NCBI GenBank assembly: GCA_950295325.1
Contig: OX485803.1
Location: forward strand, 30,752,001-30,816,000
Source of the DNA: Polytrichum commune
Lineage: Eukaryota > Streptophyta > Polytrichopsida > Polytrichales > Polytrichaceae
Reading direction: 5' to 3'
DNA: 64,000 nt
The position numbers and the translations under genes are program-made. Below are positions 1 to 13,212 of this stretch, in pieces. Numbering within the stretch: the stretch's first letter is position 1; every line of letters starts with the position of its first letter. The notes under the pieces are model-generated. The model searched no databases, was not told the DNA's origin, and saw nothing but the letters and a program-made list of their open reading frames with translations.

Positions 1-430
1 TCCTTGTTGAAACTCTTCAAACAATGTTCATGTTTCTTGGTGCTAAAACCAACATTATTTTGGTCTTATTTATTTATTTATTTAAGGATAAAATTAACTC
101 AATTTCATGTGGGACCAACTCATGAACTCCTTCTTTCGAATAGGGGGCAAACCTTTTATCAAAATTTGTGGATAATTTTGTTGATGGTTTGTCTCATGGT
201 GCACAATTGCTTGCATGGAAATTAGCTATATGAAGGGGCATGTAGGCCTCAAAAACTGCATTATGTGGGCATACCAATTCCATTAGACTGCGTGCTAAGT
301 TGAAGACAACAATCAAATCGGCGTCAATGAAATTAGTATTAAAAGTAAACACTCAAGGGATTTCAAGGATCCTTTCTTGTAATATTATTATAACAAAATA
401 AGTCAATGCTCATCCTGGTCTATATGAATC
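1..430. other. AT-rich DNA, nothing recognised
   Basis: A short T/TTA-rich run at 57-85. No gene, repeat pair or RNA was recognised. Confidence 0.4.
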
Positions 431-433
431 TAA

Positions 434-1587
434 GGGCCACTTCGCACACGAGCCAAGAGCCGTGACCACGAAATTGTGAGAGCCCAAAAGAAAGTGTCCA
501 AAGGTTGTCCCAAGGCACCTCTAAAATCATGTAGTGTGGTCACAGACCCTAAAGTGTACAGTAATCTCCCGCTTAAGTACGCACTTTGAACCATAGTCGT
601 TGGTGCGCACTTACTTGGTAGGTGCGTATTTTACTTGTATCGTTTTTTAGACCTTCTGATTTGATGAATCGTAACGAGAACGGATGAAACCTAAGGCAAT
701 CAACTTGACCGAAGCTTGGTGATGTGAAACCATAGCAAAGTTGAGCGAGTTGAATGTGCCGAGGAAGCATGCGTTGGGTCCAGAGTATGAAGTCAATGAA
801 GGCGCCAACCGGAAAGTCTGGGACAATCGGGAGAACATATTGCAGCGAATCATTTGTTGCAAGAGCCTATCGAGACATTTGTTGAATCTCAAAGTGCTAC
901 CGACTTCACAGGCTTTGGAGCTCTACACAACACTATCCTCGACATCGACGACCAATTGCTTTGCTCCGATGTCCAAACAGAAGATATCAAACATATGTAT
1001 GATGAATTGCGACGATCGTTTGAGATGTTTCAGCGAAACATTAACAAACTGACATTGAATGTCAAACATAAAAAATTCATGCATTCATGGAATATGATTA
1101 TACATGACATGTTCAAACAATAAAATATGAACCATGATTTTTGTTCAAAAAAATTGCGCACTTAACCGGGATATGTACTTAAATGGGTGCGTACTTAAGC
1201 GGGAGATTACTGTAATGTGAAATCATATGAAACTAGGCCCTCAACCAAATGCTATTCCAATGAATTTCTATTCATGGAGGTCCTCACACATGATAAAATA
1301 GAATTAATCAACAATTGTGAGCGTTTGGAGGGCCATGGTTTTCCAATGTCTTGTTAGGCCTACCCCCAAGAGGTGGTTTTTGAAAATATTCCAAGTGACC
1401 ATGAAATATGATCCATACGATGCCATGTAGGAATCCATGTAGACTTTACATCATATTGCATTCACAAACTCCATTGGTCCCTCAAGCGTAGTGTGAAGTG
1501 AACTTGGACCGACTCCGCCTTTTCCACCAATGAGTGTGCTTGAAGTGCAATGGTCATGGGCTCTCAGTCTCGTGTGTGAAGTGGCCC
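434..1587. mobile_element. Harbinger-like MITE (TIR GGGCCACTTCGCACACGAG), split by a nested pogo element
   Basis: The left TIR GGGCCACTTCGCACACGAGC and the inverted right end CTCGTGTGTGAAGTGGCCC are flanked by TAA on both sides (431-433, 1588-1590). GGGCC ends plus a 3-bp TAA duplication fit the PIF/Harbinger superfamily. Without the 654-bp insertion it is 500 bp, like the copies at 12586 and 27976. No coding capacity. Confidence 0.85.
559..1212 (+). mobile_element. pogo-like (Tc1/mariner) element, internally deleted, nested in a Harbinger-like MITE
   Basis: Perfect TIRs: CAGTAATCTCCCGCTTAAGT at 559 and its complement ending at 1212, flanked by TA (557-558, 1213-1214). Inside, a plus-strand frame reads MKPKAINLTEAW, stop, CETIAKLSELNVPRKHAL and EVNEGANRKVWDNRENILQR (684-846), a damaged pogo/CENP-B-type helix-turn-helix. 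A second frame from 854 (MLQEPIETFVESQSATDFTG onward, ending at 1123) may be the transposase C-terminus. The DDE catalytic core is missing. Confidence 0.85.
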
Positions 1588-1590
1588 TAA

Positions 1591-3726
1591 ATGACTAAAG
1601 CATCAAGTCATGATAAAGCTTGTTTGTCATTGATCAAATTTATATGTATGGGGGTGCCCAAAGATAAGAACCACAAGGTTTTCTTCTATGGTAGAAAACC
1701 GGAAAACGGTGAAAATAAGTCGATTTGTCTAGAAAGAGTGGCTTCAAATTTGTGCAATAATTTTTCAAAATGGAGTAGAAGAAATGATGAGGAGTGCAAG
1801 TTGTTTTGTAACTTTACTTCTTGCAAATAATTAATTACATTTTCCGAAAGAGGCAAGTAAGGTCAAACCCCCTACTTGTACAATAGAGGCTCTCTCATTC
1901 GAGCATCAAAGTATCCTACTCCACACACAAAATGCACACAAATGGTTAACTTAATGGCACCCAAAAGTGATCCCAACTGGTGTGAAACATGATTGATATG
2001 GCCAATCACTACATTTGGCCTCCCACTACATTCTTTTTGGGCTACCACTTTTACAATTAGCCATTTTGGATTTGCACAAGAATCATTCTACTTCTAGTCT
2101 AGTGCACCAATAGTGGTCATTCAACGTTTTCCGTTTTTCTATCCTATACAATGGACTTGAAAGGATCTTATTTTTTTGTAAAAAAAATAATTTGTGAAAC
2201 ATAGAAGGTGCGTGGCCACATGGCTAGTTTTTTTCCGTCACGTAGAGAGAAGATTTTTCAGTAGGGAATTGAATTGTCAACCACTCCATTTGGCATTGGG
2301 TACCTCTCCGCTATCATCCAATAGTTTAAAGTCATCTCAGACCATACTTGAAATGTTTTTAAGAATGCACGGATATAGTTTAATCCGTTAAAGGGCCCAT
2401 ACATATTTATGTAGGTATCCAATGATCCATAAAAACCTCATGTCACTGAGGCAATGTGAATGGAGGGTGTGTGGTCGTGGGCAGACCACATCCAAGCCAT
2501 ACATTCACAAGTCCCCATCCTATGGTCTACGAAATTGCTCAAGTAGCCGAAAAAAAATTCCAACATATGAAATTTTGGCAGATGAAAAGTCAATGATTGC
2601 AAGATGAAGGGCTTGATTGTTCATCCCATTGTGTGAAAGCATTTGTGTAAGATTTTGAAGGTTCCCTACATGTTCCCTTAGTTCCCAATGGAGTTCCCCT
2701 TAGTGACGCGGATAAGAACCCACAACAAGTAAGGTAATAAGATCTTACTTGGTCTAAAATATTGTATTATATATTTAGAACAACTTATTATAGAGAAGAC
2801 ATGAAAATAAGTATCTAAATGACCTAAAATTTTCAAAGGTCAAAATTTGAGTGTAAGTCAACTCAAGGGTGGATCTACATAAAGACATGTGTGCTCTATG
2901 TTCAAAACACATGTGTATTGTTTTTCGTACTCAACATAAATTAATGAATGGGAGACATTTCATGGCATGAAATAAGGGAATAGAACACAATGGAATACCT
3001 TCAAAAGCGAACTCTATTGAGGTGTGTAGGGCAATATTATGACATAAATGGATTTACTAACAAAACTGTATAATGTGAACTATACATTGTAGGGATGACG
3101 TAAAATACAAATTGAACTTGAAGACTTAAAGTTTATGACATGGCACCATGACATTTGGAACAAATATTAGGCTTACATAATATGATAATTACACTAAAGA
3201 TTGTATTTAGTGTCACTTACTATTCAAAATTACGTGATGTTATAACTATCTATTGTATATCTCATGTTTTTGTTAACAAAGATCAAATTGGTTGTTTGGG
3301 CATTATAAAACAATAACATTCTTCACATGATAAAGAAAACTATATTGATTGTAAAAAGATAAAGCAATATGTACTACCAAATACTAAGTGACACTAAATA
3401 TCATATCTAGTGGATCATGTATATTTGTCTGACAAACAAGCATGGGGACACATTATATGAAGGGCATATATCAAAGGTGAACAACATAGAGTATATGGTG
3501 TTGTATTTGGCATGAAGAGAACTCTCCATGCCCGACATAATAGACCTACAACTTATAAGTTGATATATGCTAAGCTCTTTAGGCAAACCCTTGAAGTAAT
3601 ATATCACCTATAGAGAAATCACAACCGTGTGTATTTCACGACACCATTTATGCTATCTAGTGTCACTTGGTGAATAGTGTCACTTACCCTAATATGAAGC
3701 TTATGTAAGGGTACACTAGTGGTCAA
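1591..3726. other. intergenic DNA around SINE copy 1
   Basis: No coding signal. TGACACTAAATATCATATCT at 3390 and CACCATTTATGCTATCTAGT at 3641 are solo ends of the CACCATTTATGG MITE family. Confidence 0.4.
2163..2345 (-). mobile_element. SINE, tRNA-like, minus strand (copy 1)
   Basis: It matches the two better copies at 8761 and 40898. ACTTGAAA occurs on both sides (2155-2162, 2346-2353). The T/A-rich run at 2168-2190 is the tail in minus orientation. The element's GGTTCAATTCC box is slightly altered (AATTGAATTG on the plus strand). Confidence 0.7.
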
Positions 3727-3729
3727 TAA

Positions 3730-4863
3730 GGGGCGGTTTACACTATGGACCATGAAGTTGGACCAGGGCTCTGCAAGGCAGCTGATTGGTTGTTGAAGTT
3801 CTCCCGGGACAACTTCGGTTTACACTAAGGAAAAAATGGCAGAGGGACCATGGAGGTTGAGGTCCCCAAAATATAAATTTTAAGGCCTAATAAATGCACT
3901 GACATGGTCCAACGGGTTTTGCGTTGAGAGAGGCAAGAGAGGTGGTCCGGTAGGAAAAGGCAAGGGCCCATGTCAGAGAAATACCATTTCAATAAATTTT
4001 TAATGAATCTACCTTTTAAGCACCTTAATTATACCATAGCCCATGAGACATACCAGCACTACCTTGCCCTACCCCTTAAACCGGCTCACACGTGTTTCAC
4101 CAAACAACGCGGGACATCTAGAACTCAAGAATTCAAGTGCAGATTTGTTTTTTTGGTCTACCAAATGTAATGTTTGGAATTTTGGGGCTTGTAATATACC
4201 GTTGGAAAGGTCTTCAAAATACCTTTCCAACGGTATATTACACACCCCAATATTATTACAAAATGAAGTTGAAAAAGAAAAAAGAAAAATCTGTAGTGGT
4301 TTAGTGATTGTAGATCAGGGTAGTCAAAAGAAGTGCAATGGGAAATCTTCTAACATTAATTATCAAAGAATTGAAAATTAGTGTTGAGCAAGGTAGGGTG
4401 GTAACAACATTAAATATAATCAAACACTAAATATCCTATTTAGTGTAGTGACAACACAAGGTACATGTCACATGTAAATTACATTGAGCATGTACAAATT
4501 AAATTGCTCATTTTATTTTATTTAAAAAAATTGTTGTGAGAAGATTTGCAAGCCACATCTTCGACACATTTAACAAGAAGTGAAGACAAGTGAAGCCCAA
4601 GAGAAGACAAGGAATGATCAAACTTTTTTTTTCTTTCAAAATTGCCCTTTTTGGGCATGTATTAAAAAAATCAGCACCTTCACTTTTTGGTGTGTGGTCA
4701 TTCCTCTTGGTCCACATTCGGTTTACACCTAGTGAGGGGCCCATGAACCATGAAAAATAATATTTTAGTAAATCGGACCATGGAAGTCGTCCCATGAAGT
4801 CATCCCACGCAAAATAGGCCTCTTACGTGGGACGACTTCATGGTCCATAGTGTAAACCGCCCC
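3730..4863. mobile_element. 1.13 kb TIR element (TIR GGGGCGGTTTACACTATGGA), Harbinger-like
   Basis: The left end GGGGCGGTTTACACTATGGA continues for about 30 bases in perfect inverted match with the right end (..TCCATAGTGTAAACCGCCCC). TAA flanks both sides (3727-3729, 4864-4866). Subterminal repeats of GGTTTACAC occur near 3820 and 4720. No transposase frame is readable, so it is non-autonomous. Confidence 0.85.
4191..4241. repeat. perfect 21-bp hairpin inside the 1.13 kb TIR element
   Basis: GTAATATACCGTTGGAAAGGT (4191-4211) pairs exactly with 4221-4241 around a 9-base loop CTTCAAAAT. It is not a TIR and has no obvious terminator context. It could be a nested palindromic insertion or a small-RNA precursor. 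Confidence 0.85.
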
Positions 4864-4866
4864 TAA

Positions 4867-7800
4867 GATTGACATGGTGCAACCACATGACACTTGTCAT
4901 TCGCATGCTCAATAATATCTTCATGTAAAGTAAAATCTATCATCTTAAGCAGCCCAATGTGCTACACAAAATATCACAATGTAAATACTTTCACACTTCA
5001 AAAAGTCACAAATCTTGACAAGCAATGTCATGCTGACAATTAATGAACGTGACACTACTAGACCTCTAGGCATCTAATTTAGGCCCTTAATGAATAGTGT
5101 ACATGACACTAAATAGCATAAACCGTGAATCTCAAGCATGTCACTATACATGATTTTTATGCACCACGTGTGGCTAAGGGCTATTTGTGTGAGGGCTATT
5201 TACCTCCATGACATAATTTTAAAGCTCCCTATAATTAGTTAATTCTTTTAAATGACTTATTTTATTGTAACCTATCATTACTTATATTGTAGATGTTATT
5301 GCATTTTTTGGTATTCCATATTCCTTATAATTAGATAATAATATTCAAAGTATACACATTGGAAATATGATGCAAAAAAACATGGCAACAAAAACACATC
5401 ATTTAGGCATACAATTGCAAAACCATACAAGTGCAACACTGTAGAATACAACTCTAACAACATGAAGCAAATTATTCCAAGAGTATAACATGAATGGAAA
5501 TTGCAACAAGAATATTAAGCATGTTTTTAAAACTAAGTACAAGTTTGCATATATATTGTTTGATAATACATTACCATCATGCATCACAAAAGAAGGCTTA
5601 GGGTGGAAACTCCACAAGAGCAAAAGTGTGTTCATAAACATAAAAACCCTTCCATGGTAGTCTAGCCACAATGTGTTGTCAACCTATATACTAGTTTGGT
5701 GACAAACTTGGGCAATTGCTTTGCATCATTCCTATCTAGAGCGTATACATCATTTGTAGAATTGTAACTCTTAGTTGTAGTGGATGTAACGCAATCTACA
5801 TCGATTCATTAGCTATATGTGTATTCATGCTTAAATTTGTATTGGCCATGATGTTTTCTAAAATATTTCAACATCACTTCTATGTGGGGACTTTTAGGAT
5901 TTCACTATCCAAATTCCAATGTATGGGCTAGGAGGTCAACCAATTGTCTTAGAATGCCAAATTGTTTACCATTGCACCTCTGCAAGGCTTGCACCCTACC
6001 CACCCACGAGTGAATTGGAGATGACAAAATGATCAAGGGAGAGGAAAATACACTATGAGCAACAACGCGAGCAAGTGATCCTTGCTTCTTTGATGGATTT
6101 CAAGAGCATGTTGTCATGTGCTTGTCTAAGATTTGTGCTTCACTCACTTTGCTCTTTGCTCTTTGCTCCCTTTTGTTTCATAAATCCTAAACAAAAAACA
6201 TAAGTTTCAAACAAAAACAAAAACAAAAACAAAAACAAAAAAAACACAAGTCACGTTCCCAAACCATGTCCCTAGAAATCAACTATGTTCACATCACATG
6301 TGCACATATCTAGTAGGTAATGGAGTGATTGGGTAAAAAAGTTATTGCATAGAGTCACACCGGAAGATATGGACCTCACGTATTGGGCCATGGATGTCAG
6401 TTTGACACATGTGTGAGGTCACAATAGCTCAAACAACTCTAGAGGAAAAGTGGTCATCATTTTGTGATGGCCTTTTGACACAATTGAGATTTGTGTCATT
6501 TGGAAGTGTGTGTGCAACACTACAATCCTAGTAGTGAATTGACCAGTGTGAAAAGTGTCATGAGGTGCTCCACTTGTGGCTACACAATGTTTGGCATGTA
6601 CCACACCATCTATGATGTTTAGTGCCACGCATATTATTTGTGAAGGGCCTAAAGTAGGTGCCTTCAGGTCTAGAAGTGTCACATCCATTGATTGTACCTA
6701 TTTGTTAAATTTAGTATAAACTTTATTTACATCATGGCATTTAGCATGGCATATTGCAATGCTTAAGATGAGAGTTTTGCATTCCAATATGCAAGAAAAT
6801 AATGTGACATCAATGACAACTTCCACAAAACGACAAGGCAAAAAGAGGTAAACGTAGAGATATTAATAAGCACACATGTCATGGGGTTGCACTAATAGCC
6901 AACCTTGTTTATCATTAGTGTAACCTAGGATAGGCCTCATAATAGAATGAATGACACTATTAGTTAGGTTACACTAATATCTTCAACATTGTAGTTACAA
7001 TTGTAGTCCACATGCACGTAGTTATAATTGCTAGCATTATTAGTCTAATGCTCAATGGTTAGAAAAACACACTACTAGGTTTCCAAGGTTTTTTTTTCAA
7101 ATTGGTATTTTCAATCAAATACAATATTTCTTATAACAATATTTTTAATATTGATTTCAAAATTACGTACTACAATGTGTGAGTTGAGTTCAAACATGTT
7201 GTCAGATAGGTTAATCACATGTGGTGTGGGCGTTAGAGCTATCTAAAGCCTTAATTAATCGAAGAAGACATTCGAGTACAATCACCATTCACCATGCTTT
7301 GGTCATTGGTTTTTTGTTCTCAAATCTCTAGATGTCTGAGTATTATGGTGCTTTTGAGGCTAAGGGGTGGATAGCTGGGGTTTTCATATATCAAATGGAT
7401 AGAAGTCTTTCAAAAAAAAAAATGTTTTGAAGAACCTCATCTTCATGGTTATTGTTGACCAAGGGGTCTCCCAATCCATTTGGTGTTCTTGATCCATTCA
7501 ACTACTTTAGTGGTCATTGAGTACTATGGTTGATTCAAGGCACATGGGCACAAAAGCTCTAGCCAATCACTCTTACCACAAGGACCAAATTAACATGGAG
7601 TGTGGTCGTTTGTCATTTACAATAAGGACATTTGAAGATGGTAGGTAGATTTGACTGAAAAGTGCAAAATGACCATATAACATGAGACCATGAACATGTT
7701 TGTGATGTTTAGAGGTCACCATGTAAAGGAGATGGGTAGAACCAATGCCAAGATGCAAAGGACATATTGTACAATTGAATCTATTGAAAAAGTTTGGCTT

Positions 7801-8746
7801 GGCATGCCATTCGTTAAAAGATATTAATAGCTATTGCAAATGCTAGAAGTCCAAATAGCAATCTCATTCCTACTACTTGCATGTGTCAAACTTTTAGGCA
7901 CAATATTCACAAGTGATAGTAGTGGGGGATACATTGACAATGAGTAGACGATATATTGATTGTATTTTTTAATATTTTTATAGACATCAAGGATAGACTG
8001 AAGAGCTCAAAACATGCAAAAGAGTATGATTGTGGACATGTCATGTACAATTTGCTAAAACAATTTCATACTTGACAAGAAACATACCAAAAAAATTTGG
8101 ATATGAAGAGTTAGTGCAACAAAGGAGTATAAAAACATGTTATGTTGATCATGTAAATGGCATTATTTATTAAAAAAAACGACGATGAATATGTACAACT
8201 TTGAGACAATATGGGAACTTGCACCTTGCAGTTTTAGAGGGTTCGAACTAATCTATCATGCACAACTCTAGCCTAGCTAACTCCAATAGCCACGAGAAGA
8301 CAAATCTACAAAACATATCTATCTTGCAAATATACTTTGAAATGCCATCAAAATTTTAAATTACAAGTAACCTCATAATTCAAAATCCGTCATTGGGACA
8401 AAAATTGGATCTTAGAGAATGGTTGCCATTTTTATTTTATTTTCTCAAAGTTAGATGTGTTTATTATGGATTGATTGTTTGGTGCTTACAATATAACCAA
8501 ATGAGGGTGAACCTTCTAGGTTTTACTACTCTCCTTAACTCATGTTTGAATGACAATGCTCACCTTTACCGGATGACATGTGGTAAGTTCAAGAAGCTTG
8601 AAGATGATTTGTTGATGATGCTTGTTGAGAGCATGAGGAGGGGAGAAATGGAGTCGGACTCATAGATAATGGACTCAATTATAGCAAGATTTTTTTTTAA
8701 AAAAGGTGAGGATTAAGTTCTCCAGAGTTAAGTACCACTGTGAAAT
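4867..8746. other. intergenic AT-rich DNA
   Basis: Holds one MITE copy (6604-6991) and an (AAAAC)n tract at about 6205-6250. Short AGTGTCAC-type fragments near 5100-5160. No gene recognised. Confidence 0.4.
6604..6991. mobile_element. diverged copy of the CACCATTTATGG MITE
   Basis: The left end reads CACCATCTATGATGTTTAGT and the right end ..ACACTAATATCTTCAACATTG followed by TA. The interior shares GAGCCTAAA-like and AAGATGATAGTTTTGCAT-like stretches with the copy at 9003. Boundaries are approximate. Confidence 0.5.
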
Positions 8747-8760
8747 ATGATTTCCAACAC

Positions 8761-8918
8761 TTTTTTATTTATTTTAAAACATAGGAGGCACTTGACCACC
8801 TGGCTAGTTTCCGTTAAGTAGAGAGAAGATTTCACTACCAGGAATTGAACCGCCAACCACTCCATTTGGTTTGGGTACCTCTCCATTATCATCCGGTAGT
8901 TTAGGGTCATCTCCGACC
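8761..8918 (-). mobile_element. SINE, tRNA-like, minus strand (copy 2), 14-bp target duplication
   Basis: ATGATTTYCAACAC is repeated at 8747-8760 and 8919-8932 with one mismatch. A T-rich run (8761-8777) abuts the left duplication, which is an A-rich tail read in minus orientation. The complement of a pol III B box (GGAATTGAACC) lies mid-element. Variable long duplications, an A tail and pol III boxes are SINE hallmarks. Confidence 0.8.
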
Positions 8919-9002
8919 ATGATTTTCAACACATGAAAGGATGTTTTTGATGATAATTGCTCTTCAACTGCAATCTCTTGATGTAATATGCATCATGCAC
9001 TA

Positions 9003-9508
9003 CACCATTTATGGTATTTAGTGTCACATACACTATTTTCAAAGAGCCTAAACTAGATCCCCAAAGATCTCAAAGTGTCATGTTCGCTAGTTGCAAATAC
9101 AATATTATTCATCAACATGCGTAGCTTTTTAAGTATAGCACTTTGGGATGGCTAAGATGATAGTTTTGCGTTGGAGTATGCAAGGGGAAGATCTTAATGA
9201 GTATACTAATGTCAAATGTCACATGTGTTACATTTAGTATGGAAGAGGAAGATATTCTTGAGCATACTAATGCCAAGTGTCATTTTTGTGCACTTTAGTC
9301 AAGATTTGATCATTGTGTAACATAAACATACACCTCATAACACTATTGAACATACTCCTGACAAGATATTAGTAAGTGCAATTGAATGCCAAGTGTCATG
9401 AGGTGGCACTAATGGTGATGTTGTTCATCATCAATGTAACCTAGCATATGCCTCAAAATAGAGTAAGTGAAACTATTTTGCATGTGACACTAGATGCCAT
9501 AAATGTTG
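9003..9508. mobile_element. TA-flanked MITE (TIR CAYCATTTATGGYATYTAG)
   Basis: The left CACCATTTATGGTATTTAGT and the inverted right CAACATTTATGGCATCTAGT extend through GTGTCACAT. TA lies on both sides (9001-9002, 9509-9510), suggesting the Tc1/mariner superfamily. Fragments of this end occur widely in the first 16 kb. Confidence 0.7.
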
Positions 9509-9510
9509 TA

Positions 9511-11906
9511 GTTTAAGTTAACCTCTAACTTCCCGTGCCCAAAAAACCTAAAACCTAACCCCCAAATTACAATTATTTGGTGATGTTGGACATGCAATCT
9601 TAGAAGGAATGGGCATTTTCACTACACATAGATTGGACAACCCTAGACTCATGAATATGTAGGAATATTTTTAGCCCTTAAATATTTGCATGTGGAATAT
9701 TTCATATATAAGTGCAAGAGGATAGCAGCGCAGAACACTTGGACAAAAACGTATGCTTAACTTTGTTTCATTGAATGGATGATGGGATTACATCCATTGT
9801 GAATGAATCCAAGTTGTTATGTAAGTTCTATAAACTACCTCATGGTTGGTTTTTATGTTTGTAATTCTCACACGTTGTGATTCTTTGGGAGGTCTTGCAA
9901 TGCCAAGGTGTTGTGGATGCATGCATTCATCTTTTGGCCACAACACATCTTTGTCCAATGTTTTGGTCGATCTCAACTATTCATAGATAACAAAGAGTTG
10001 ATTAACTCAAGTTGCAAAGTTTCAGTATAATCGAATACAATTATAGTTTTAGATAGCCTTGCATTTTGTATTGTCTGAATTAGATTATGCCGAAGAGTGG
10101 ATGCATCAATTTTCAGGGTGTAGTGCCAATATGTGAATTCAAACGCTTGTTATATGTTGGATGGGGAAGGGGTAATTGGTGGTTGGTTTTGGGTTGGGGC
10201 TCTTAATATGCAAAGTATGTTAAGTCTAAAAGCCATCCATTAGCAAGGTGTTCCATTGCATGTGCAAATGAGTAGCCATTATTATGTTGTTGAGCCTGGA
10301 CGTATATTGTGGATGGTACCTATCTTTACAACAATGAACACTCGGGTAAATTTGTTGGCTTGTAGTGTTTGAGCAATGAAATGGATAGCTTTACTGTGTC
10401 CAACTACTCTTACCCGTTGATGTGTTGGTTAGAGCATGTAAATAGGAGATGTGGCTATGTGTATCTATCAATACTTGGGCATTCCAATGGGGTTTAAGTG
10501 GGTTAAACCAAAAATAAAAATAAAAATAAAATAAAATCTATGGTTGCCCGTATATTATGCATATCAAAATTTTAGACTTTGGATGATATGTGCATCAGAT
10601 GTTCCCAATGATTTTTAAGCAGAGTTGGATAAAGATGAGAAGTATTAGTAGAATGCTTCGTACGTTTTCATGTTGGGATTGATCCATATTTTTAGATGTC
10701 GGTTGGGTTAAGCTTGCCCAAGGTCAGGGTTCATCTTATTGCCTGCTTGGTATTTTCTTTTCTTTTGGTTTATTGTGTTTTCTTAGTTTTTTCCTGCATT
10801 TTCAAACACTAGGAATGCCTTTTACATATCATGCATTTCCTTGCAATAGCCACAAAAGCAAAGAACACAGAAAACACATTATAATGACTATAGAGAGGGC
10901 AACAAACCAAAAAATAGTACGTATCTATAGGAACCAAAGAAAAAGGGAAAAGAAAAGGAAAAAGTGAAGGAAAAAAAATCTATAATATTTCCCCTTTAAA
11001 CACCCAAGAGTGCATGTTGATGACTTCACAAAGATGGCACCCTCAAAAGTTGTAGTAGCCTATGAGCAAAGAGGCTCGTCATTTATTCTTGCTCCCCATG
11101 ATCCAACGTTCATGCTACTACAACAAAGGTAGGCATACGTGATGTTTAAAAGAAACATGTCTTTGGGCATGCTCGCATAGTTTTTTGGGTGATGTTTTGT
11201 AGCACTTGCAAAGGGGGAGAGTGAGAACATTGACTGTTGTATAGAACCCATTGTCTTTAGTTTAAGCCAAATTTAACATCCATATTGGGGTCAAATACTC
11301 AAAATTAGTCTCTTGAATTTAAATTGAGATGAACCAACAACAAACCTCCATGGGACATGTTTATAGTAGCACCCCCATGGTAGGTGTTGAGAAATGAAAT
11401 CCCAATGTTTATGCATTGGCAAAGCTCAACTTGGGCAATTGTGTTTTTGACATTTCTTGGGTATGAAGTGGAGCAATTTAGTAAACTCATTACTAAACCA
11501 GAAAACAACCAACACAATTGAAAAATTTACCGGAGCACCGTGGCATACTCAACACTAATTTCTTCATTTTTTCAAGCAACAATACTACATGTCACAACAT
11601 TATTGATCATAGCCGTTGTCAATTTGATGTGCCAATTATATTATAATTGACATGCAAAGTATTGGACCTACTAGATTCTGAAGGTGATGAGAGTGAAGGC
11701 CTCTTGGAAACAAGAGGAATAGATGCTCTTTGTCTTGGAGGAAGCAAAGCTTTAGTGAAGCATGCATTGGCCCAATTTCCAAATATTTTTGGGCATATAT
11801 CTTTCTAGTACATGTCCTTAGATCCACACCTTACCTTACATATTTGCTAAGTAATGTCCCAATGGAGTCACTTGAATGACAAATCGTGATGGGGCAAGAA
11901 ATCTTA
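9511..11906. other. intergenic DNA
   Basis: AAAATAAAA repeats at about 10510-10540 and an A/G-rich run at 10930-10985. No family was recognised and no frame looks coding. Confidence 0.35.
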
Positions 11907-12275
11907 AGGTAAGCATGCCTAATCGAACACATCAATAATTCAAACACTTGTATTTGAGTGGTACGTGGCAGGGTGTGCATCTAAGAATTGACACCAAAAA
12001 GACATGTGTTTTAAAAAGATCGGACTACATGCTCAAAAATCGCTAGTCTTTTTAGGGTCAATAGTCCAAATGACTAGAGGAACCTATATGACCACTTAAC
12101 GAACACAAGAATCTTCACTTTGATAACGGATAAGATATATATATGATCAACAAAGACTTGAGGCAATTGGCTATGGACACGATTTGGATTTGGTAATCAT
12201 CTTGCACTAATTACATGTTTCATATCTTACAAGATGTGGGTGAGAGAGAAAATTAACCATCTAAGGCACATCTAA
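11907..12275. mobile_element. Stowaway-like MITE (AGGTAGATGGG family), old copy
   Basis: It starts AGGTAAGCATGCCTAATCGA after TA and contains the family interior (ACACTTGTATTTGAGTGGTA, GACATGTGTTTTAAAAAGAT). The right end ACCATCTAAGGCACATCT is degraded. Confidence 0.55.
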
Positions 12276-12585
12276 GTTACCTTGCTTACCAAAATCTGAA
12301 TGGGACCCAAACATTGAGGTTACTATCATGACCTACATTGATTATCCCAATTAGCGCATGTCACTATTTGGAATTACGCAGTGTTATGACTATTTATTGA
12401 GAATGTAAAATTATACCAAGAAAAGTCATTTATGTTCTATAATGTCCGAACAACCTATTGAACTTTCATTAGTGAAATTGAACTCATAAGTAAGACATTA
12501 TTGCAATGTGTGTAAGCTACCTAGTATTTGTTCATGTGCAATATTGTAGGTAGGTGGGTATCATATCTTCCTAACCTACTAGTAA

Positions 12586-13084
12586 GGGACACTTCGCACA
12601 CAAGCCAAGAGCCATGACCATGAGATTGTGAGAGCCCAAAGGAAGTGCCCAAAGCTTGTCCCAAGTCACTTCCAAAATCATGTAATATGGTCACAAACCC
12701 TCAAGTGTAGTGTCAAGTCATATGTGATTGGGTCCTCAACCAAATGCTATTTCAATGAAATTTTCTTCATATGGGGTCCTCACACATGATAAAATATAAT
12801 AAATCAACATTTGTGACGATTCAAAGTGCATTGGTCTCCCGCTTTTGTATTAGACCTGCCTCCAAAAGGTAGTTTTTGAAAATAATCCAAGTGACCATGA
12901 AACATAATCCATTGCATGCCATGTAGGAATCCATGTAGACTTTACATCCATCTTGCATTCACATACTCTGTTGGTCCCTCAAGCGTAGTGTGAAGCGAAC
13001 TTGGACCAGCTCCGCCTTTTCCACCAATGAGAGTGCTTGAAGTGTACTGGTCACGGGCCCTCAGTCTCGTGTGTGAAGTGGCCC
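12586..13084. mobile_element. Harbinger-like MITE, uninterrupted copy (GGGCCACTTC family)
   Basis: It starts GGGACACTTCGCACACAAGC and ends in GTGTGTGAAGTGGCCC, with TAA on both sides (12583-12585, 13085-13087). At 499 bp it gives the empty-site version of the copy at 434-1587: the sequence GTGTAGTGTCAAGTC is unbroken where that copy holds the pogo element. Confidence 0.88.
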
Positions 13085-13212
13085 TAAATTAAGCAACACA
13101 TGTCTTATGTAATGGCCAGGATCCATGATCATTTTGAGTGGTAACTTTTAGAAGCTCAATTTTTAACGTTGAAGGTCCAAGAGGCCCATTCCAGGCCTCA
13201 TGTGTCATATGA

